Positions 1 to 8,267 of a stretch of 64,000 bases of DNA are shown here, piece by piece. The translations under genes were made by a program, and so were the position numbers. The stretch's first letter is position 1, and every line of letters begins with the position of its first letter. Below the pieces are notes generated by a model. That model was not told where the DNA came from and did no database searches. It worked only from the letters and a program-made list of their open reading frames with translations. The stretch is from Parachlamydiaceae bacterium (lineage in GTDB: Bacteria > Chlamydiota > Chlamydiia > Chlamydiales > Parachlamydiaceae). The stretch spans positions 1-64,000 of the forward strand of contig JANWJE010000138.1 of assembly GCA_025451995.1 (NCBI GenBank), read 5' to 3'.

Positions 1-51
1 TTTCAGAGATTCGTTATATTGAGACCAGTTCCGTACTTTGTATTGGGACAT
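1..51 (-). CDS. IS5-type DDE transposase, N-terminal end only (runs off left edge)
   Basis: Only the first 17 codons are in the window, reading leftward from an ATG at 51 and beginning MSQYKVRNWSQYNESL. This matches the usual start of IS5-group transposases (a short Y-K-x-x-N-W-x-x-Y-N-x-x-L stretch). A GGAG ribosome binding site lies 6 nt before the ATG, inside a hairpin arm. The catalytic DDE residues are outside the window, so intactness cannot be judged. The family call rests on 17 residues. Confidence 0.55.
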   Translation of the reverse strand, partial: MSQYKVRNWSQYNESLK

Positions 52-91
52 TGTAAGCTCCGTGTTGTGTCAGAAGCTCACGGGCTTACAA
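51..91 (-). promoter_or_regulatory. hairpin sequestering the transposase ribosome binding site
   Basis: Positions 51-64 and 79-91 are inverted copies (TTGTAAGC plus CCGTG with one bulged base). Read leftward, the 3' arm contains the GGAG at 61-58 and abuts the ATG at 51. A transcript entering from outside would fold and hide the start. This is a known protection strategy of insertion sequences against read-through expression. On the plus strand the same hairpin is followed by a T run (93-98) and could also act as a terminator. Confidence 0.5.
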
Positions 92-137
92 CTTTTTTAT
101 CTATTTCTCAAGATTTTTCTAGACAGCTGAATGGAGT

Positions 138-1010
138 TTATCTTCTACCATAATTTTCTAAAAATTTATTTAATTGATTAAAAAATTGCTTTTCTTTTTC
201 AACATAGGGAAAATGATCACACTGATCTAGGATCACCATTTCTGCATTTGGGATGGCATTCTTAATTTCCCCTGCAGTCCAAACAGGTATAATATCTTGC
301 TTGCCATGAAGAATAAAAGTTGGAACAGTGACACTCTTCAGTTTGGGAAATAAGTTTATGCTTGGATGGAGCCAAGAAGTTTTTGACATTATCTCCATGA
401 CTTTAACACCGCTTTGTGCAGATGCGACACTAAAATTTAAAGTCAATTCCTTAACTTTTTCTGGATCGTAAAAATAAACAGAAAATAATTTTCTGTATAA
501 ATTGGATATTTGAATTGAATTTAATTTTTTGAAGTCTTCATATGCAAAGAATGGCTTGATCTCTTGATGAATATTTTTAGTTCTTAAGGCAAATTCATCG
601 GCAAAAGCTTTTTGCCCTTTGTAGTCAGCAGGAGCGCTATTCAATAAAATCAATCCTAATAACTGATCTTGGTAATCAATTGCATATTGCATTCCTAGGA
701 GTCCACCCCAAGAATGACCCATTAAAATAAATTTATTTAGGCCAAGCGATTTTCGCAAAAGTTCTAAATCTTCAACAAATTGATGAAGATTTATATGCTC
801 TTCATCCATTGGTGTTTCTAGGGATTTTCCAGAACCGCGCTGATCATAAAAAATTAATTCGTGATTTTTGGCAAGCTTCAGGAGCTGTGGTTTTAGATAT
901 TCCTGATCTAAGCCAGGACCCCCATGAAGCACAATGATGGGGACTCCTTTTCCAGTTCGATAATAAAACAAACTGCCGTCATTCACTTTAACAAATTCCT
1001 GTTTGTTCAT
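138..1010 (-). CDS. alpha/beta hydrolase, proline iminopeptidase-like (peptidase S33), cut off from its signal peptide
   Basis: An alpha/beta-hydrolase of the S33 family, which usually removes N-terminal proline or other residues from peptides. Visible motifs are the HGGPG oxyanion segment, the nucleophile elbow GHSWGG, an acid in HGKQDIIP and the catalytic His in QCDHFPY. Length (about 290 residues) is normal for the family. The ATG at 1010 was chosen; a TTG at 1025 is also in frame. A separate ATG at 1065 opens a good signal peptide that runs into this gene one base out of frame, so the ancestral protein was probably exported. It lies directly downstream of transketolase on the same strand. 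As written it would be cytoplasmic. Substrate is not predictable. Confidence 0.75.
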   Translation of the reverse strand: MNKQEFVKVNDGSLFYYRTGKGVPIIVLHGGPGLDQEYLKPQLLKLAKNHELIFYDQRGSGKSLETPMDEEHINLHQFVEDLELLRKSLGLNKFILMGHSWGGLLGMQYAIDYQDQLLGLILLNSAPADYKGQKAFADEFALRTKNIHQEIKPFFAYEDFKKLNSIQISNLYRKLFSVYFYDPEKVKELTLNFSVASAQSGVKVMEIMSKTSWLHPSINLFPKLKSVTVPTFILHGKQDIIPVWTAGEIKNAIPNAEMVILDQCDHFPYVEKEKQFFNQLNKFLENYGRR

Positions 1011-1065
1011 CTGCAAAACTTGCAAATCCTATTAAGATTAATATTAATGTTAATAATTTTTTCAT
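988..1065 (-). pseudogene. out-of-frame signal peptide of the adjoining hydrolase
   Basis: A 25-codon frame starts with ATG at 1065, two bases after the transketolase stop. It encodes MKKLL, a hydrophobic run of L/I/T, then FASFA followed by D-E-Q. That is a textbook Sec signal with an A-x-A cleavage site. It stops at 988 inside the hydrolase gene. Removing one A from the CAAACAG run near 1001-1004 would join the signal peptide to the hydrolase frame. Either a real inactivating insertion or a base-call error explains this. Confidence 0.6.
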
Positions 1066-1067
1066 AT

Positions 1068-2987
1068 TTAAAAATCTTTTGTCTGAATGATTTTATTCAC
1101 GATTTTTTCTTTAGTATAACCAAAATGTTCTTGAAAATCAGCAATAGAGCCACATTCTCCAAATTCGGAGAGTGCAATAGCTATTCCTTTAGAATCAATA
1201 TATTTATGCCAACCCTGATCAATACCAGCCTCTATGCTAATTTTCAAATTCCCTTTTAGGAGAAACTCCTTATAAGCTTTAGTTTGTTTTTCAAACAATT
1301 CCCAAGAGGGCATCGAAACTACCCGAGACCCAGGTCCCAATTCTTTAGCGACATCGATTGCGAGCTGAACTTCTGAACCTGTGGCGAGAATGAGGTATTC
1401 AATGTTTTCTGTTTCAGCTTCTTTGATTATATAAGCTCCTTTTAAAGCATCCTCTATCGAACAGCTATGATTTATATCGAGAAGAGGCTGTCTGGACAAA
1501 ATAAGAGCTGTTGGCCCTTCATATTCAAGAGCGGCTATCCATGCCATTTTCACTTCAAAAGAATCTGCTGGCCTTATTACCTGTAAGCCTGGTATTCCTC
1601 GTAAAGAGCTGATCTGTTCAATAGGTTGATGGGTAGGTCCATCATGTCCTACAAATATAGAATCATGCGTGAATTGATAGATGACCTTTAAATGCATAAG
1701 ACAGGTCAATCGGATGGCACTTCTCATATAATCTGCGAAAGCAAGAAAAGTTCCAATGACAGGCAGTATCAATTCCGTTTGCGCCATTCCAGCTGCGATA
1801 CATCCCATTGCAAATTCTCTAACACCATATTTAATATTACGTCCTTCAAAGTAATTTCGGGCTATAAAACCATATTTATGTAAAAACGTTCCATCAGAAG
1901 AAGAAAGATCCGCAGATCCCACAATCATTTTAGGAATATAATCGGATAAAATATTCAAAAGCTTATGCGATGCCCAACGACTAGCAATTGGAGAGGAAAA
2001 ATTTATTGGTTCAATAATAGACTTATAGTTGATTTTTTCTAAAGTAGGCGATTCTTCAGTATGTTCTTGTGATTTTTTACTCAAGAATGAGTAGATGCTA
2101 GGATCGACATAAAAAGGTTCTGATGGTAAAAAAAGGGCTGTTTTTGCTTTTTCAATTTCTTCAACCCCGAGAGGACGCCCATGTGCTGCTGGGGTCCCTT
2201 CTTTTGTTGGAGAGCCACAACCTATCTTGGTATTGGCAATAATGATCACAGGTTTATTTTGATTTTCTCTCAGTGGTAACAATACTTCTTGAATTTGATT
2301 TAAGTCATGACCATCGATTTCAAAAGTTTCCCATCCTTGGGCTCGAAAACGGGTATGAACGTCTTCTGAAAAACTTTCGTTTACATATCCGTCCAATGTT
2401 GTCCGATTGCTATCGTAAATCAAAATTAGATTATTAAGATTGAGATGACCAGCCAATGAACACGATTCATAAGAAATGCCTTCCATCAAGCATCCATCAC
2501 CTGCAAGAACAATGACTTTGCTCGAAAGATTCTGAATCTTTAAAGCAAGTGCTTGTCCAACAGCAAATCCCACCCCTTGCCCATCAACTCCTGTTGTTGC
2601 TTCAATGCCCACTGTTTTCATAACATCAGGATGACTTGGAGTTTTAGAGCCAAATTGACGAAATTGTTTTAGATCATCAATTGTGATTGGATATCCAGCA
2701 AGATGGAGGCAAATGTAAAGCCATAATGAGCCATGACCTGCTGAAAGGATTAATCTATCTCGATTCTTCCATTTTGGGTTAGAGGGATTATATCGCAAAA
2801 ATTCAGCAAAGAGAAATGCGCCTAATTCAGCACATCCCATTGGGAGGCCGGGATGGCCAGAACCTGCTTTTTCTACAGCATCCATGGTTAAAGCTCGAAT
2901 TGTATTAGTGATTTTCTTTAGCATAAGAGTTTGTAATTTAGTGTGATCTGAAATATTTTCTTTCGTTAAGTTATTATAGCCATTCAC
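1068..2987 (-). CDS. tkt: transketolase
   Basis: Thiamine-diphosphate enzyme of the non-oxidative pentose phosphate pathway, moving two-carbon units between sugar phosphates. The 639 residues are slightly shorter than the usual 660. Seen in order: the substrate-binding region GSGHPGLPMGC, LSAGHGS, the ThDP motif beginning GDGCLMEG and ending near DSNRTTLDG, the catalytic glutamate in GVREFAMGC, and GHDGPTHQPIEQ in the pyrimidine-binding half. The C-terminal domain is complete. The ATG at 2987 has no clear ribosome site. The undamaged upstream acetyltransferase frame would have ended at 2978, overlapping this start, so translational coupling is likely. The wording of the N-terminal motifs resembles chlamydial transketolases, which is one reason for the suggested host group. 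Confidence 0.92.
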   Translation of the reverse strand: MNGYNNLTKENISDHTKLQTLMLKKITNTIRALTMDAVEKAGSGHPGLPMGCAELGAFLFAEFLRYNPSNPKWKNRDRLILSAGHGSLWLYICLHLAGYPITIDDLKQFRQFGSKTPSHPDVMKTVGIEATTGVDGQGVGFAVGQALALKIQNLSSKVIVLAGDGCLMEGISYESCSLAGHLNLNNLILIYDSNRTTLDGYVNESFSEDVHTRFRAQGWETFEIDGHDLNQIQEVLLPLRENQNKPVIIIANTKIGCGSPTKEGTPAAHGRPLGVEEIEKAKTALFLPSEPFYVDPSIYSFLSKKSQEHTEESPTLEKINYKSIIEPINFSSPIASRWASHKLLNILSDYIPKMIVGSADLSSSDGTFLHKYGFIARNYFEGRNIKYGVREFAMGCIAAGMAQTELILPVIGTFLAFADYMRSAIRLTCLMHLKVIYQFTHDSIFVGHDGPTHQPIEQISSLRGIPGLQVIRPADSFEVKMAWIAALEYEGPTALILSRQPLLDINHSCSIEDALKGAYIIKEAETENIEYLILATGSEVQLAIDVAKELGPGSRVVSMPSWELFEKQTKAYKEFLLKGNLKISIEAGIDQGWHKYIDSKGIAIALSEFGECGSIADFQEHFGYTKEKIVNKIIQTKDF

Positions 2988-3017
2988 TAGAATTAATCCG
3001 GTATAGAATATGCCTTC

Positions 3018-3515
3018 TCAATGGATGCCCTTGAGGTAATTTTGGATGGTCGAAATCATCTCCGGGATGATTGTGCATCCCAAGACGGTCATAACAGCTT
3101 GAGATCTAAAATTAGGCGCAGATGTAAAAGAAATGATTTCTTTTAGTTTTAATTCTTTAAATCCATATTCTAAAGATGCCAAAGCTCCTTCCGTTGCATA
3201 GCCTTTTCCCCAATGGTCGTAAGCCAGTCTCCATGCAATCTCAACAGCTGGAGTAAAAGAGGCGGGAAAATCAATATATCTTAAACCAAGGAATCCAATA
3301 AAATTTGTTTTATCATTTTCTGAAACAGCCCACCAACCATAACCATGATTCGAAAAATGCTCTTGAATCGTTTCATATTCTTTAAGGCTTTCTGCAAAAC
3401 TTTTTATTGAAGGAAAATATTCCATGACGCGAGGGTCTGCATTGAGTTCAGCAAAAAGAAGCAGATCCTCTTTTTGCCAAGATCGCAAAATGAGTCGATT
3501 GGTTTTTATCATCAT
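3018..3515 (-). CDS. GNAT acetyltransferase (RimJ/RimL-like), C-terminus frameshifted
   Basis: A GNAT-fold N-acetyltransferase of the Acetyltransf_3/RimJ type. It opens with TNRLILRSWQKEDL, has the acetyl-CoA-binding segment RLAYDHWGKGYATEGA, and reaches RSQAVM. After ATG at 3092-3090 the frame changes: one missing base (probably a second G) sends it to a stop at 3018 with an unrelated tail. The alternative frame continues with GMHNHPGDDFDHP and then GHPLRRHILYRI, the standard C-terminal signature of this family, and stops at 2978. The original protein was therefore about 178 residues. The truncated product lacks the last beta strand and may be inactive. A sequencing error would give the same picture. 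Confidence 0.8.
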   Translation of the reverse strand: MMIKTNRLILRSWQKEDLLLFAELNADPRVMEYFPSIKSFAESLKEYETIQEHFSNHGYGWWAVSENDKTNFIGFLGLRYIDFPASFTPAVEIAWRLAYDHWGKGYATEGALASLEYGFKELKLKEIISFTSAPNFRSQAVMTVLGCTIIPEMISTIQNYLKGIH

Positions 3516-3597
3516 ATTCTAGTTCAACAAGGCTCTTTCACCATTTTATTTAGAAAGAATAGCAAGAATTTAACTGCATTTCAACTTCATTTATGGA

Positions 3598-3626
3598 TTG
3601 ACTACAATACTATTTTTTGGTACCAT
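3598..3626 (+). promoter_or_regulatory. candidate sigma70 promoter for hicAB
   Basis: TTGACT at 3598-3603 is followed by a 17-base spacer and TACCAT at 3621-3626. The hicA ATG at 3633 comes only 6 bases after the -10 box, so the transcript may have almost no leader, although a GGAG is also present at 3627-3630. The -10 box overlaps a GGTACC palindrome. Confidence 0.35.
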
Positions 3627-3632
3627 GGAGCT

Positions 3633-3887
3633 ATGAGTAAAAAACATCAGCGCACTCTGGAAGCGATCTTTAAACAACCGGTTCAATCAAATGTTATTTG
3701 GAAGGATATCGAGTCTTTAATGCGCCACTTGAATACTGAAATTACGGAGGGTGAAGGATCGCGAGTTAGGTTTGCATTAAATGGGATTCGCGCTACTTTT
3801 CATAGACCACACCCAAAGAAAGAGACTGATAAGGGAGCTTTAGTTTCAGTGCGTCGTTTCTTAGAAAATGCAGGAGTTAAGCCATGA
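3633..3887 (+). CDS. hicA: HicA-family mRNA interferase toxin
   Basis: Small basic protein (84 residues) of the HicA/YcfA family, a double-stranded-RNA-binding-like toxin that cleaves mRNA. The family pattern is visible: an N-terminal helix (LEAIF), IWKDIESLMRHL, a GSRVRF strand, the catalytic histidine in RATFHRPHP (G-x-x-x-x-x-H arrangement), then VRRFLENAGVKP. The start at 3633 was chosen over an upstream in-frame ATG at 3474 because GGAG lies 3-6 bases before it and the homologous region begins there. The stop overlaps the start of hicB by 4 bases (ATGA), so the pair is one operon. Confidence 0.85.
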   Translation: MSKKHQRTLEAIFKQPVQSNVIWKDIESLMRHLNTEITEGEGSRVRFALNGIRATFHRPHPKKETDKGALVSVRRFLENAGVKP

Positions 3888-4207
3888 TGAAGTACAAAGG
3901 ATATACCGGCCATGTCGAGTATGATGATGAAGCCAAAATTTTTCATGGAGAAGTGCTTGGAATCAAAGATGTTGTGACTTTCCAAGGAACAAGCGTCGAT
4001 GAGATTGAACAGGCTTTTAAGGATTCAGTTGATGATTATTTGGCATTCTGTGCGGAGAGAGGTGAAGAACCGGATAGGCCCTTTTCTGGCAAATTCAATT
4101 TACGTATTCCTCCAAAATTGCATGCAAAGTTGTCTATTGAAGCGCACCTTCATGGTGAAAGCTTAAATAATTACATTACAAAAGTGCTTCAAAGATTCGT
4201 TGCTTAA
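3884..4207 (+). CDS. hicB: HicB-family antitoxin
   Basis: Antitoxin partner of the overlapping hicA. The N-terminal partially degraded RNase H-like fold (KYKGYTGHVEYDDEAKIFHG, then FQGTSVDEIEQAFKDSVDDYL) binds the toxin. The C-terminal ribbon-helix-helix segment (GKFNLRIPPKLHAKL to SLNNYITKVLQRF) binds DNA and would repress the operon. At 107 residues it is of normal length. Two adjacent ATGs (3884 and 3887) are possible starts. Such modules are common on mobile DNA and in obligate intracellular genomes. An 18-base perfect palindrome follows directly after the stop codon. Confidence 0.85.
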   Translation: MMKYKGYTGHVEYDDEAKIFHGEVLGIKDVVTFQGTSVDEIEQAFKDSVDDYLAFCAERGEEPDRPFSGKFNLRIPPKLHAKLSIEAHLHGESLNNYITKVLQRFVA

Positions 4208-4225
4208 AATGAAAATATTTTCATT
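4208..4225. other. 18-bp perfect palindrome downstream of hicB
   Basis: AATGAAAATATTTTCATT reads the same on both strands and directly follows the hicB stop codon. It lies between convergent genes. It has no T run of its own beyond the arm, so a terminator role is uncertain. Binding by the HicB ribbon-helix-helix domain is another possibility. Confidence 0.4.
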
Positions 4226-4292
4226 AACTCGTGTTAATTTAAGATGTGGGTATGACAGTCCACTCTTTGCTTAATCAACCTGCAATAGTCTG

Positions 4293-4796
4293 TTAGAGGG
4301 CGATAGATTTTAAGAATAAATCCGCCTCTTTCTGATTTTTGAAAATCAAAAATTTGGTTTGAGGATATTTACTGCGAAGCTCTTCTATCCTAGCTCTTTT
4401 TTCTTTGTCAAAATTCCAAGTATATTTCAGGATCTCCCATGTAATAACTCTTAAGCCTCCAAAGGCTTTTTTATAGTTAAATATTCTTTTGAAAAGTCTT
4501 GAGAAACAAAGAATACGAGAAAAATGGAAGTAAATTAAAATATCCGCTTTAGCGAATCGCATTTCGAAAGTTGAAAAAGAGCACCCTTCTATTATCCACG
4601 ATTCTTCATTGAGTATAGCTTTTTGGATTTCTATGAATTCTTGCTTGTCCTTCTTTTTGCCATCGGGTTCAAACATATGCGTATCTAAATGGTGAACCGG
4701 AATATCCAAAATCTTTCCAAGCTTTGACGCAAATGTCGACTTTCCACTTCCAGGGAGACCGATTAAAGCAAATTTTTTAGTTGGATTTTTTTTCAT
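4293..4796 (-). CDS. P-loop nucleotide kinase-like protein (FlaR / DNA-topology-modulation family)
   Basis: A 167-residue P-loop protein with Walker A GLPGSGKST near residues 14-22, the segment HHLDTHMFEPDG that replaces the substrate region, and WIIEGCSFSTFEMRFAKAD followed by an aspartate and a hydrophobic strand. This layout is typical of adenylate-kinase-related proteins annotated as topology modulation protein (FlaR-like). The substrate is unknown in general. It stands alone, convergent with hicAB. The C-terminal part is rich in K and R. The name of the family is historical, so no physiological role is claimed. Confidence 0.75.
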   Translation of the reverse strand: MKKNPTKKFALIGLPGSGKSTFASKLGKILDIPVHHLDTHMFEPDGKKKDKQEFIEIQKAILNEESWIIEGCSFSTFEMRFAKADILIYFHFSRILCFSRLFKRIFNYKKAFGGLRVITWEILKYTWNFDKEKRARIEELRSKYPQTKFLIFKNQKEADLFLKSIAL

Positions 4797-4936
4797 AGAA
4801 TTCGATCATGTTTTATAATGAAAAACTTAGCGTGCGAAATTATATCAAAAAATAATGATATTTGTTAATCTTTTCCTCTGGAAAATCCTCTAAACCAATG
4901 TTATGATTGCTGAGAAATTATCCCTCAAGGGTCTAC

Positions 4937-5959
4937 ATGAATATAATTATCCGTAAAGCAGAAGTCAAAGATGTTAGATGTATTACTGATGCCGAGAGAG
5001 AAATTGCCCACAAACCGGGTTATTTTTGTTCTCAACCTTCAGAGTTTGATGAACAGGCAGTGATACAAACTATCCAATCTCCTCAGAGTATTTACTTGGT
5101 GGCTGAACATGAAGGTCAAGTGGTAGCTCATGCTTTTTTAGAAGCTTATACTTTGAAATCACTGTCTCATATTGCCGATTTAAACATTGCTGTTCATCAA
5201 GGTTGGCAAAGAAAAGGAATAGGCAAAAAACTCCTCGAACATATTATTAAATTGGCAAAGAGTTCGTCTGACATAGAGAAGATCCAATTGAATGTCAGAG
5301 CATCGAATATAATGGCGATCTCGCTTTACAAAAAAATAGGTTTTCAAGAGGAGGGTAGATTAAAAAATCGAGTTAAAGTTAATGATCATTACATTGATGA
5401 CATTGTGATGGGCTTAGAGTTGAAAAAGGAGAAAAAAGTAAAAAATTTTAATGTCCGCCCTATGAAGGACAAGGACATTGAAAAAATAGTCGAGAGATAC
5501 TCTTTCCCCTGGTCGACTCCTGAAAAAACAAAAGCTCTTTGGGATACATATTATCGAGAACAGATGAACAATGTTCGCACAGTTGCTATCATAGAAGAGA
5601 ATAGCGAAATTTTAGGTTATGGAAGTTTACTTAAAAAGCCGGAAAACCCTTTTTTTGAAGAAAAAAATATTCCTGAAATCAATAATATTTGGATCGATGA
5701 AAAGCATAGACGGAAAGGTCTTGGGACAACCTTAATTAAATGGCTTGAAGAACTCGCCTATCAAGAAGGCTATAAAAATATCGGGATTGGCGTCGGATTA
5801 TACAATGATTATGGACCTGCGCAACAGCTTTACTTTAAGCTAGGTTACATTCCCGATGGCAAGGGAATCACTTACAAAGGCCACCCTGCAATTGCTGGAC
5901 AATCTTATCCATTGGATGATGATTTAATTCTTTGGTTAATGAAGACATATGAATCCTAA
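4937..5959 (+). CDS. tandem GNAT acetyltransferase (two GNAT domains)
   Basis: Two GNAT folds in one 340-residue chain. The N-terminal domain (about 1-160) contains the acetyl-CoA motif HQGWQRKGIGKKLLEHI, followed by NIMAISLYKKIGFQEEGR. The C-terminal domain (about 170-340) contains DEKHRRKGLGTTLIKWLEE and a GYIPDGKGITYKG segment typical of aminoglycoside-type or small-molecule GNATs. The ATG at 4937 was preferred to an in-frame TTG at 4907 because AAGGG lies just upstream. The last 11 bases overlap the following ABC exporter gene, so they are co-translated. The substrate is unknown; linkage to an exporter could mean modification of a toxic small molecule, but this is only inference. Confidence 0.82.
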   Translation: MNIIIRKAEVKDVRCITDAEREIAHKPGYFCSQPSEFDEQAVIQTIQSPQSIYLVAEHEGQVVAHAFLEAYTLKSLSHIADLNIAVHQGWQRKGIGKKLLEHIIKLAKSSSDIEKIQLNVRASNIMAISLYKKIGFQEEGRLKNRVKVNDHYIDDIVMGLELKKEKKVKNFNVRPMKDKDIEKIVERYSFPWSTPEKTKALWDTYYREQMNNVRTVAIIEENSEILGYGSLLKKPENPFFEEKNIPEINNIWIDEKHRRKGLGTTLIKWLEELAYQEGYKNIGIGVGLYNDYGPAQQLYFKLGYIPDGKGITYKGHPAIAGQSYPLDDDLILWLMKTYES

Positions 5960-7739
5960 AACCGTATCTTATGGTGAATTAATCGCTTTCTTTTGGACAT
6001 TCATCCGAAAGCAGAAATGGACATTCTCTTCTATTTTAATACAGGACTGCATCAATACTTTTGATTCTCTTTTATGGCCGTTTCTCTTGCGATGGGTGAT
6101 CGATATTTTCACTCAAAACGAAGTCAATCGTGCCCTAGCATGGGATGCACTTCAATTGCCAATGATATTGAGCATCTGCCTCATTGTTTTTATCGAAATT
6201 AATTCCCGTAGCATGGGCTTCCTTTTAGCCAAAGCGATGCCAAAACTTCAAGCGGACATCCGCATGGCGATGTTTGATCACATCCAAGAGCACTCCCCTC
6301 ACTATTTCAATGAACGATTTACTGGAAGTCTAGCGAATAAAATTACAGACATGACCACTGCAGTTGAATCGATTATTCAACAACTATTTTGGCCCATTAT
6401 TTCTTCGATTGCAATGTCCCTTTTAGGTGCCCTCTTCCTTTGGTTTGTCCATCCACTTCTTTCAGGTATTTTAATATTATGGATTATCGTGCATTTAAGC
6501 ATTTGCTTAATGTTTAGTAAGACATGCGATTTATATGAACATCGCCATGGAGAGTCCCGCAGTACTTTGATTGGTAAAGTTGTCGATAGCCTGACCAACA
6601 ATTTTGCTGTCAATCTTTTCTATCGCTTTAGATTCGAAAAAAATGCAATCATTTCTTATCAGAAGGATGAAGAAAATACGAATGTCTCCGCTAGAAGATA
6701 TGTCGAAAAAATGCGAAGCGTTACGTCATTTTTCTATGCGACAATTTGCTTCATCGGGATCAATGGCTTTGTCATTTATTTATGGCTTCAGCATCAAATC
6801 ACAACTGGTGAAGTGGCCCAAGTTTTCGGAACGATGTGGAATATAGCAGCCATTATGTGGGCAGTAGGTGGTGCCCTTCCTGCTTTCTTTCAATCTTTTG
6901 GCATAGCAAAACAGGCCTATTCAGTCATGCTTGATCCTAAAGATTTGGGAGATAAAGCTGATGCTAAAGAAATAAAGATCCAAACCGGCCAAATTATTTT
7001 TGAAAATGTGTCATTTCATTATAGCGAAAAGAAGCTATTCTCGAATAAACATGTTTGCATCAACGGCGGAGAAAAAGTGGGCCTCGTTGGATTTACAGGT
7101 GCAGGAAAGTCTACTTTTATTAATCTCATTCTTCGATTTTTTCCTTTGCTCGACGGCAAAATCTTAATCGATGATCAAAATATAGCAGATGTTACATTAG
7201 AGTCTTTGCGACGTCAAATTGCACTGATCCCTCAAGATCCAACGCTTTTTCATAGAACATTGCGCGAAAATATCGCTTACGGACAACCGGCGGCAACAGA
7301 ATCTGAAATTATTGCTGCAGCCAAATTGGCCCATTGCGATGAATTTATACGCAATATTCCATCTGGCTATGATGCAAAGGTCGGTGAAAGAGGAACGAAA
7401 CTATCAGGCGGTGAAAAGCAAAGAATCGCAATCGCTAGAGCCATTCTTGTCAACTCCCCTATTCTCATATTAGATGAGGCTACTTCCTCTTTGGACTCTG
7501 TCACAGAAAAATATATTCAGGAAAGCTTAGATAAACTGATGCAAAACCGAACGAGCATTGTCATCGCCCATCGCCTCTCAACACACTCTCGAATGGATCG
7601 CATTTTGGTTTTTGACAAAGGAAAAATTATTGAAGAGGGTACCCATTCAATTTTAATGAGCAAAGATGGATTATACGCCAAAATGTGGAATATGCAAGTG
7701 GGTGGGTTTTTACCTGAAACTCCCTTGTCAAAAAGATAA
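5949..7739 (+). CDS. ABC exporter, fused membrane and ATPase domains (intact copy)
   Basis: Type I (MsbA/MdlB-like) half-transporter of 596 residues. Residues 1-330 form the membrane domain with hydrophobic segments near 25-45, 65-85, 140-190 and 265-315. The ATPase domain follows with Walker A GFTGAGKST, the Q-loop in PQDPTLFHRTL, signature LSGGEKQRIAIARA, Walker B ILILDEATSSLD and H-loop IVIAHRLS. It would act as a homodimer exporting lipids, drugs or peptides. The start overlaps the upstream GNAT gene by 11 bases. A closely related but deleted copy lies at 17270-18797 on the other strand, so this region has seen a duplication. Substrate is not predictable from sequence. Confidence 0.9.
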   Translation: MNPKTVSYGELIAFFWTFIRKQKWTFSSILIQDCINTFDSLLWPFLLRWVIDIFTQNEVNRALAWDALQLPMILSICLIVFIEINSRSMGFLLAKAMPKLQADIRMAMFDHIQEHSPHYFNERFTGSLANKITDMTTAVESIIQQLFWPIISSIAMSLLGALFLWFVHPLLSGILILWIIVHLSICLMFSKTCDLYEHRHGESRSTLIGKVVDSLTNNFAVNLFYRFRFEKNAIISYQKDEENTNVSARRYVEKMRSVTSFFYATICFIGINGFVIYLWLQHQITTGEVAQVFGTMWNIAAIMWAVGGALPAFFQSFGIAKQAYSVMLDPKDLGDKADAKEIKIQTGQIIFENVSFHYSEKKLFSNKHVCINGGEKVGLVGFTGAGKSTFINLILRFFPLLDGKILIDDQNIADVTLESLRRQIALIPQDPTLFHRTLRENIAYGQPAATESEIIAAAKLAHCDEFIRNIPSGYDAKVGERGTKLSGGEKQRIAIARAILVNSPILILDEATSSLDSVTEKYIQESLDKLMQNRTSIVIAHRLSTHSRMDRILVFDKGKIIEEGTHSILMSKDGLYAKMWNMQVGGFLPETPLSKR

Positions 7740-7840
7740 AAATATTTCAGATTATGTAATTTTAAGAGGCTAACTCTTTTATTGAAAACATCGGATGTGG
7801 TAGGCTTTATCCTTCAGAAAATAAAAAAAAGAAGCTCCTC

Positions 7841-8251
7841 ATGGATCTAAGAACAAATCATTTACCATCAAAGAACATTGCTGAAGAATATGCAAATGCT
7901 GTTTGGAATCTAAAAGAAATTGATGTAATCGATCGATTAATTCACCCAGACATCTTAATTCATAGCTTATTTGGTGATTTCCGAGGTGTTCAAGCGATGA
8001 AGAATGTGGTTCAATCATGGTTAAAAGGCTTTCCAGATTTATGTGTGAGCAATAATATAGTGATTTCCGAAAACGATCTCGTAAGCATTCAATGGAAAGC
8101 CAAAGGAACTCACAAAGGTGAATTTAAAGGAAGAACTCCAACTGAAAAACCAGTCTCTTATAGCGGAGTAACTATATACCGCATCACAAATGGCCAAATT
8201 GTTGAATACTGGGCTTATCTCGATATGCAGAACTTACTGAGTCAAATATAG
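7841..8251 (+). CDS. SnoaL-like (NTF2-fold) protein
   Basis: A 136-residue protein with the SnoaL/ester-cyclase pattern: IAEEYANAVWN, then RLIHPDILIHS, RGVQAMKNVVQSWLKGFPDL, a W-KAKGTHKGEF strand and the GVTIYRITNGQIVEYWAYLD ending. Members bind or isomerise small hydrophobic molecules in an NTF2-like cone; some cyclise polyketides, but most bacterial single-domain members have no known substrate. AGAAG precedes the ATG. It is 12.7 kb from the polyketide genes and separated from them by unrelated genes, so a link to that pathway should not be assumed. Confidence 0.75.
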   Translation: MDLRTNHLPSKNIAEEYANAVWNLKEIDVIDRLIHPDILIHSLFGDFRGVQAMKNVVQSWLKGFPDLCVSNNIVISENDLVSIQWKAKGTHKGEFKGRTPTEKPVSYSGVTIYRITNGQIVEYWAYLDMQNLLSQI

Positions 8252-8267
8252 TAAGATCAATACTTTT

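Noticed and set aside
924-1259. Rightward 111-codon frame across the hydrolase/transketolase junction
   Set aside because: It lies antisense to two supported genes and is low in complexity; no motif.
7740-7790. Rho-independent terminator after the ABC exporter (AAGAG/CTCTT hairpin)
   Set aside because: The stem is only about five pairs and the T stretch is interrupted.
7841-8251. SnoaL-like gene as a cyclase of the polyketide cluster
   Set aside because: It is 12.7 kb from the cluster, separated by unrelated genes, and the family is mostly of unknown function.
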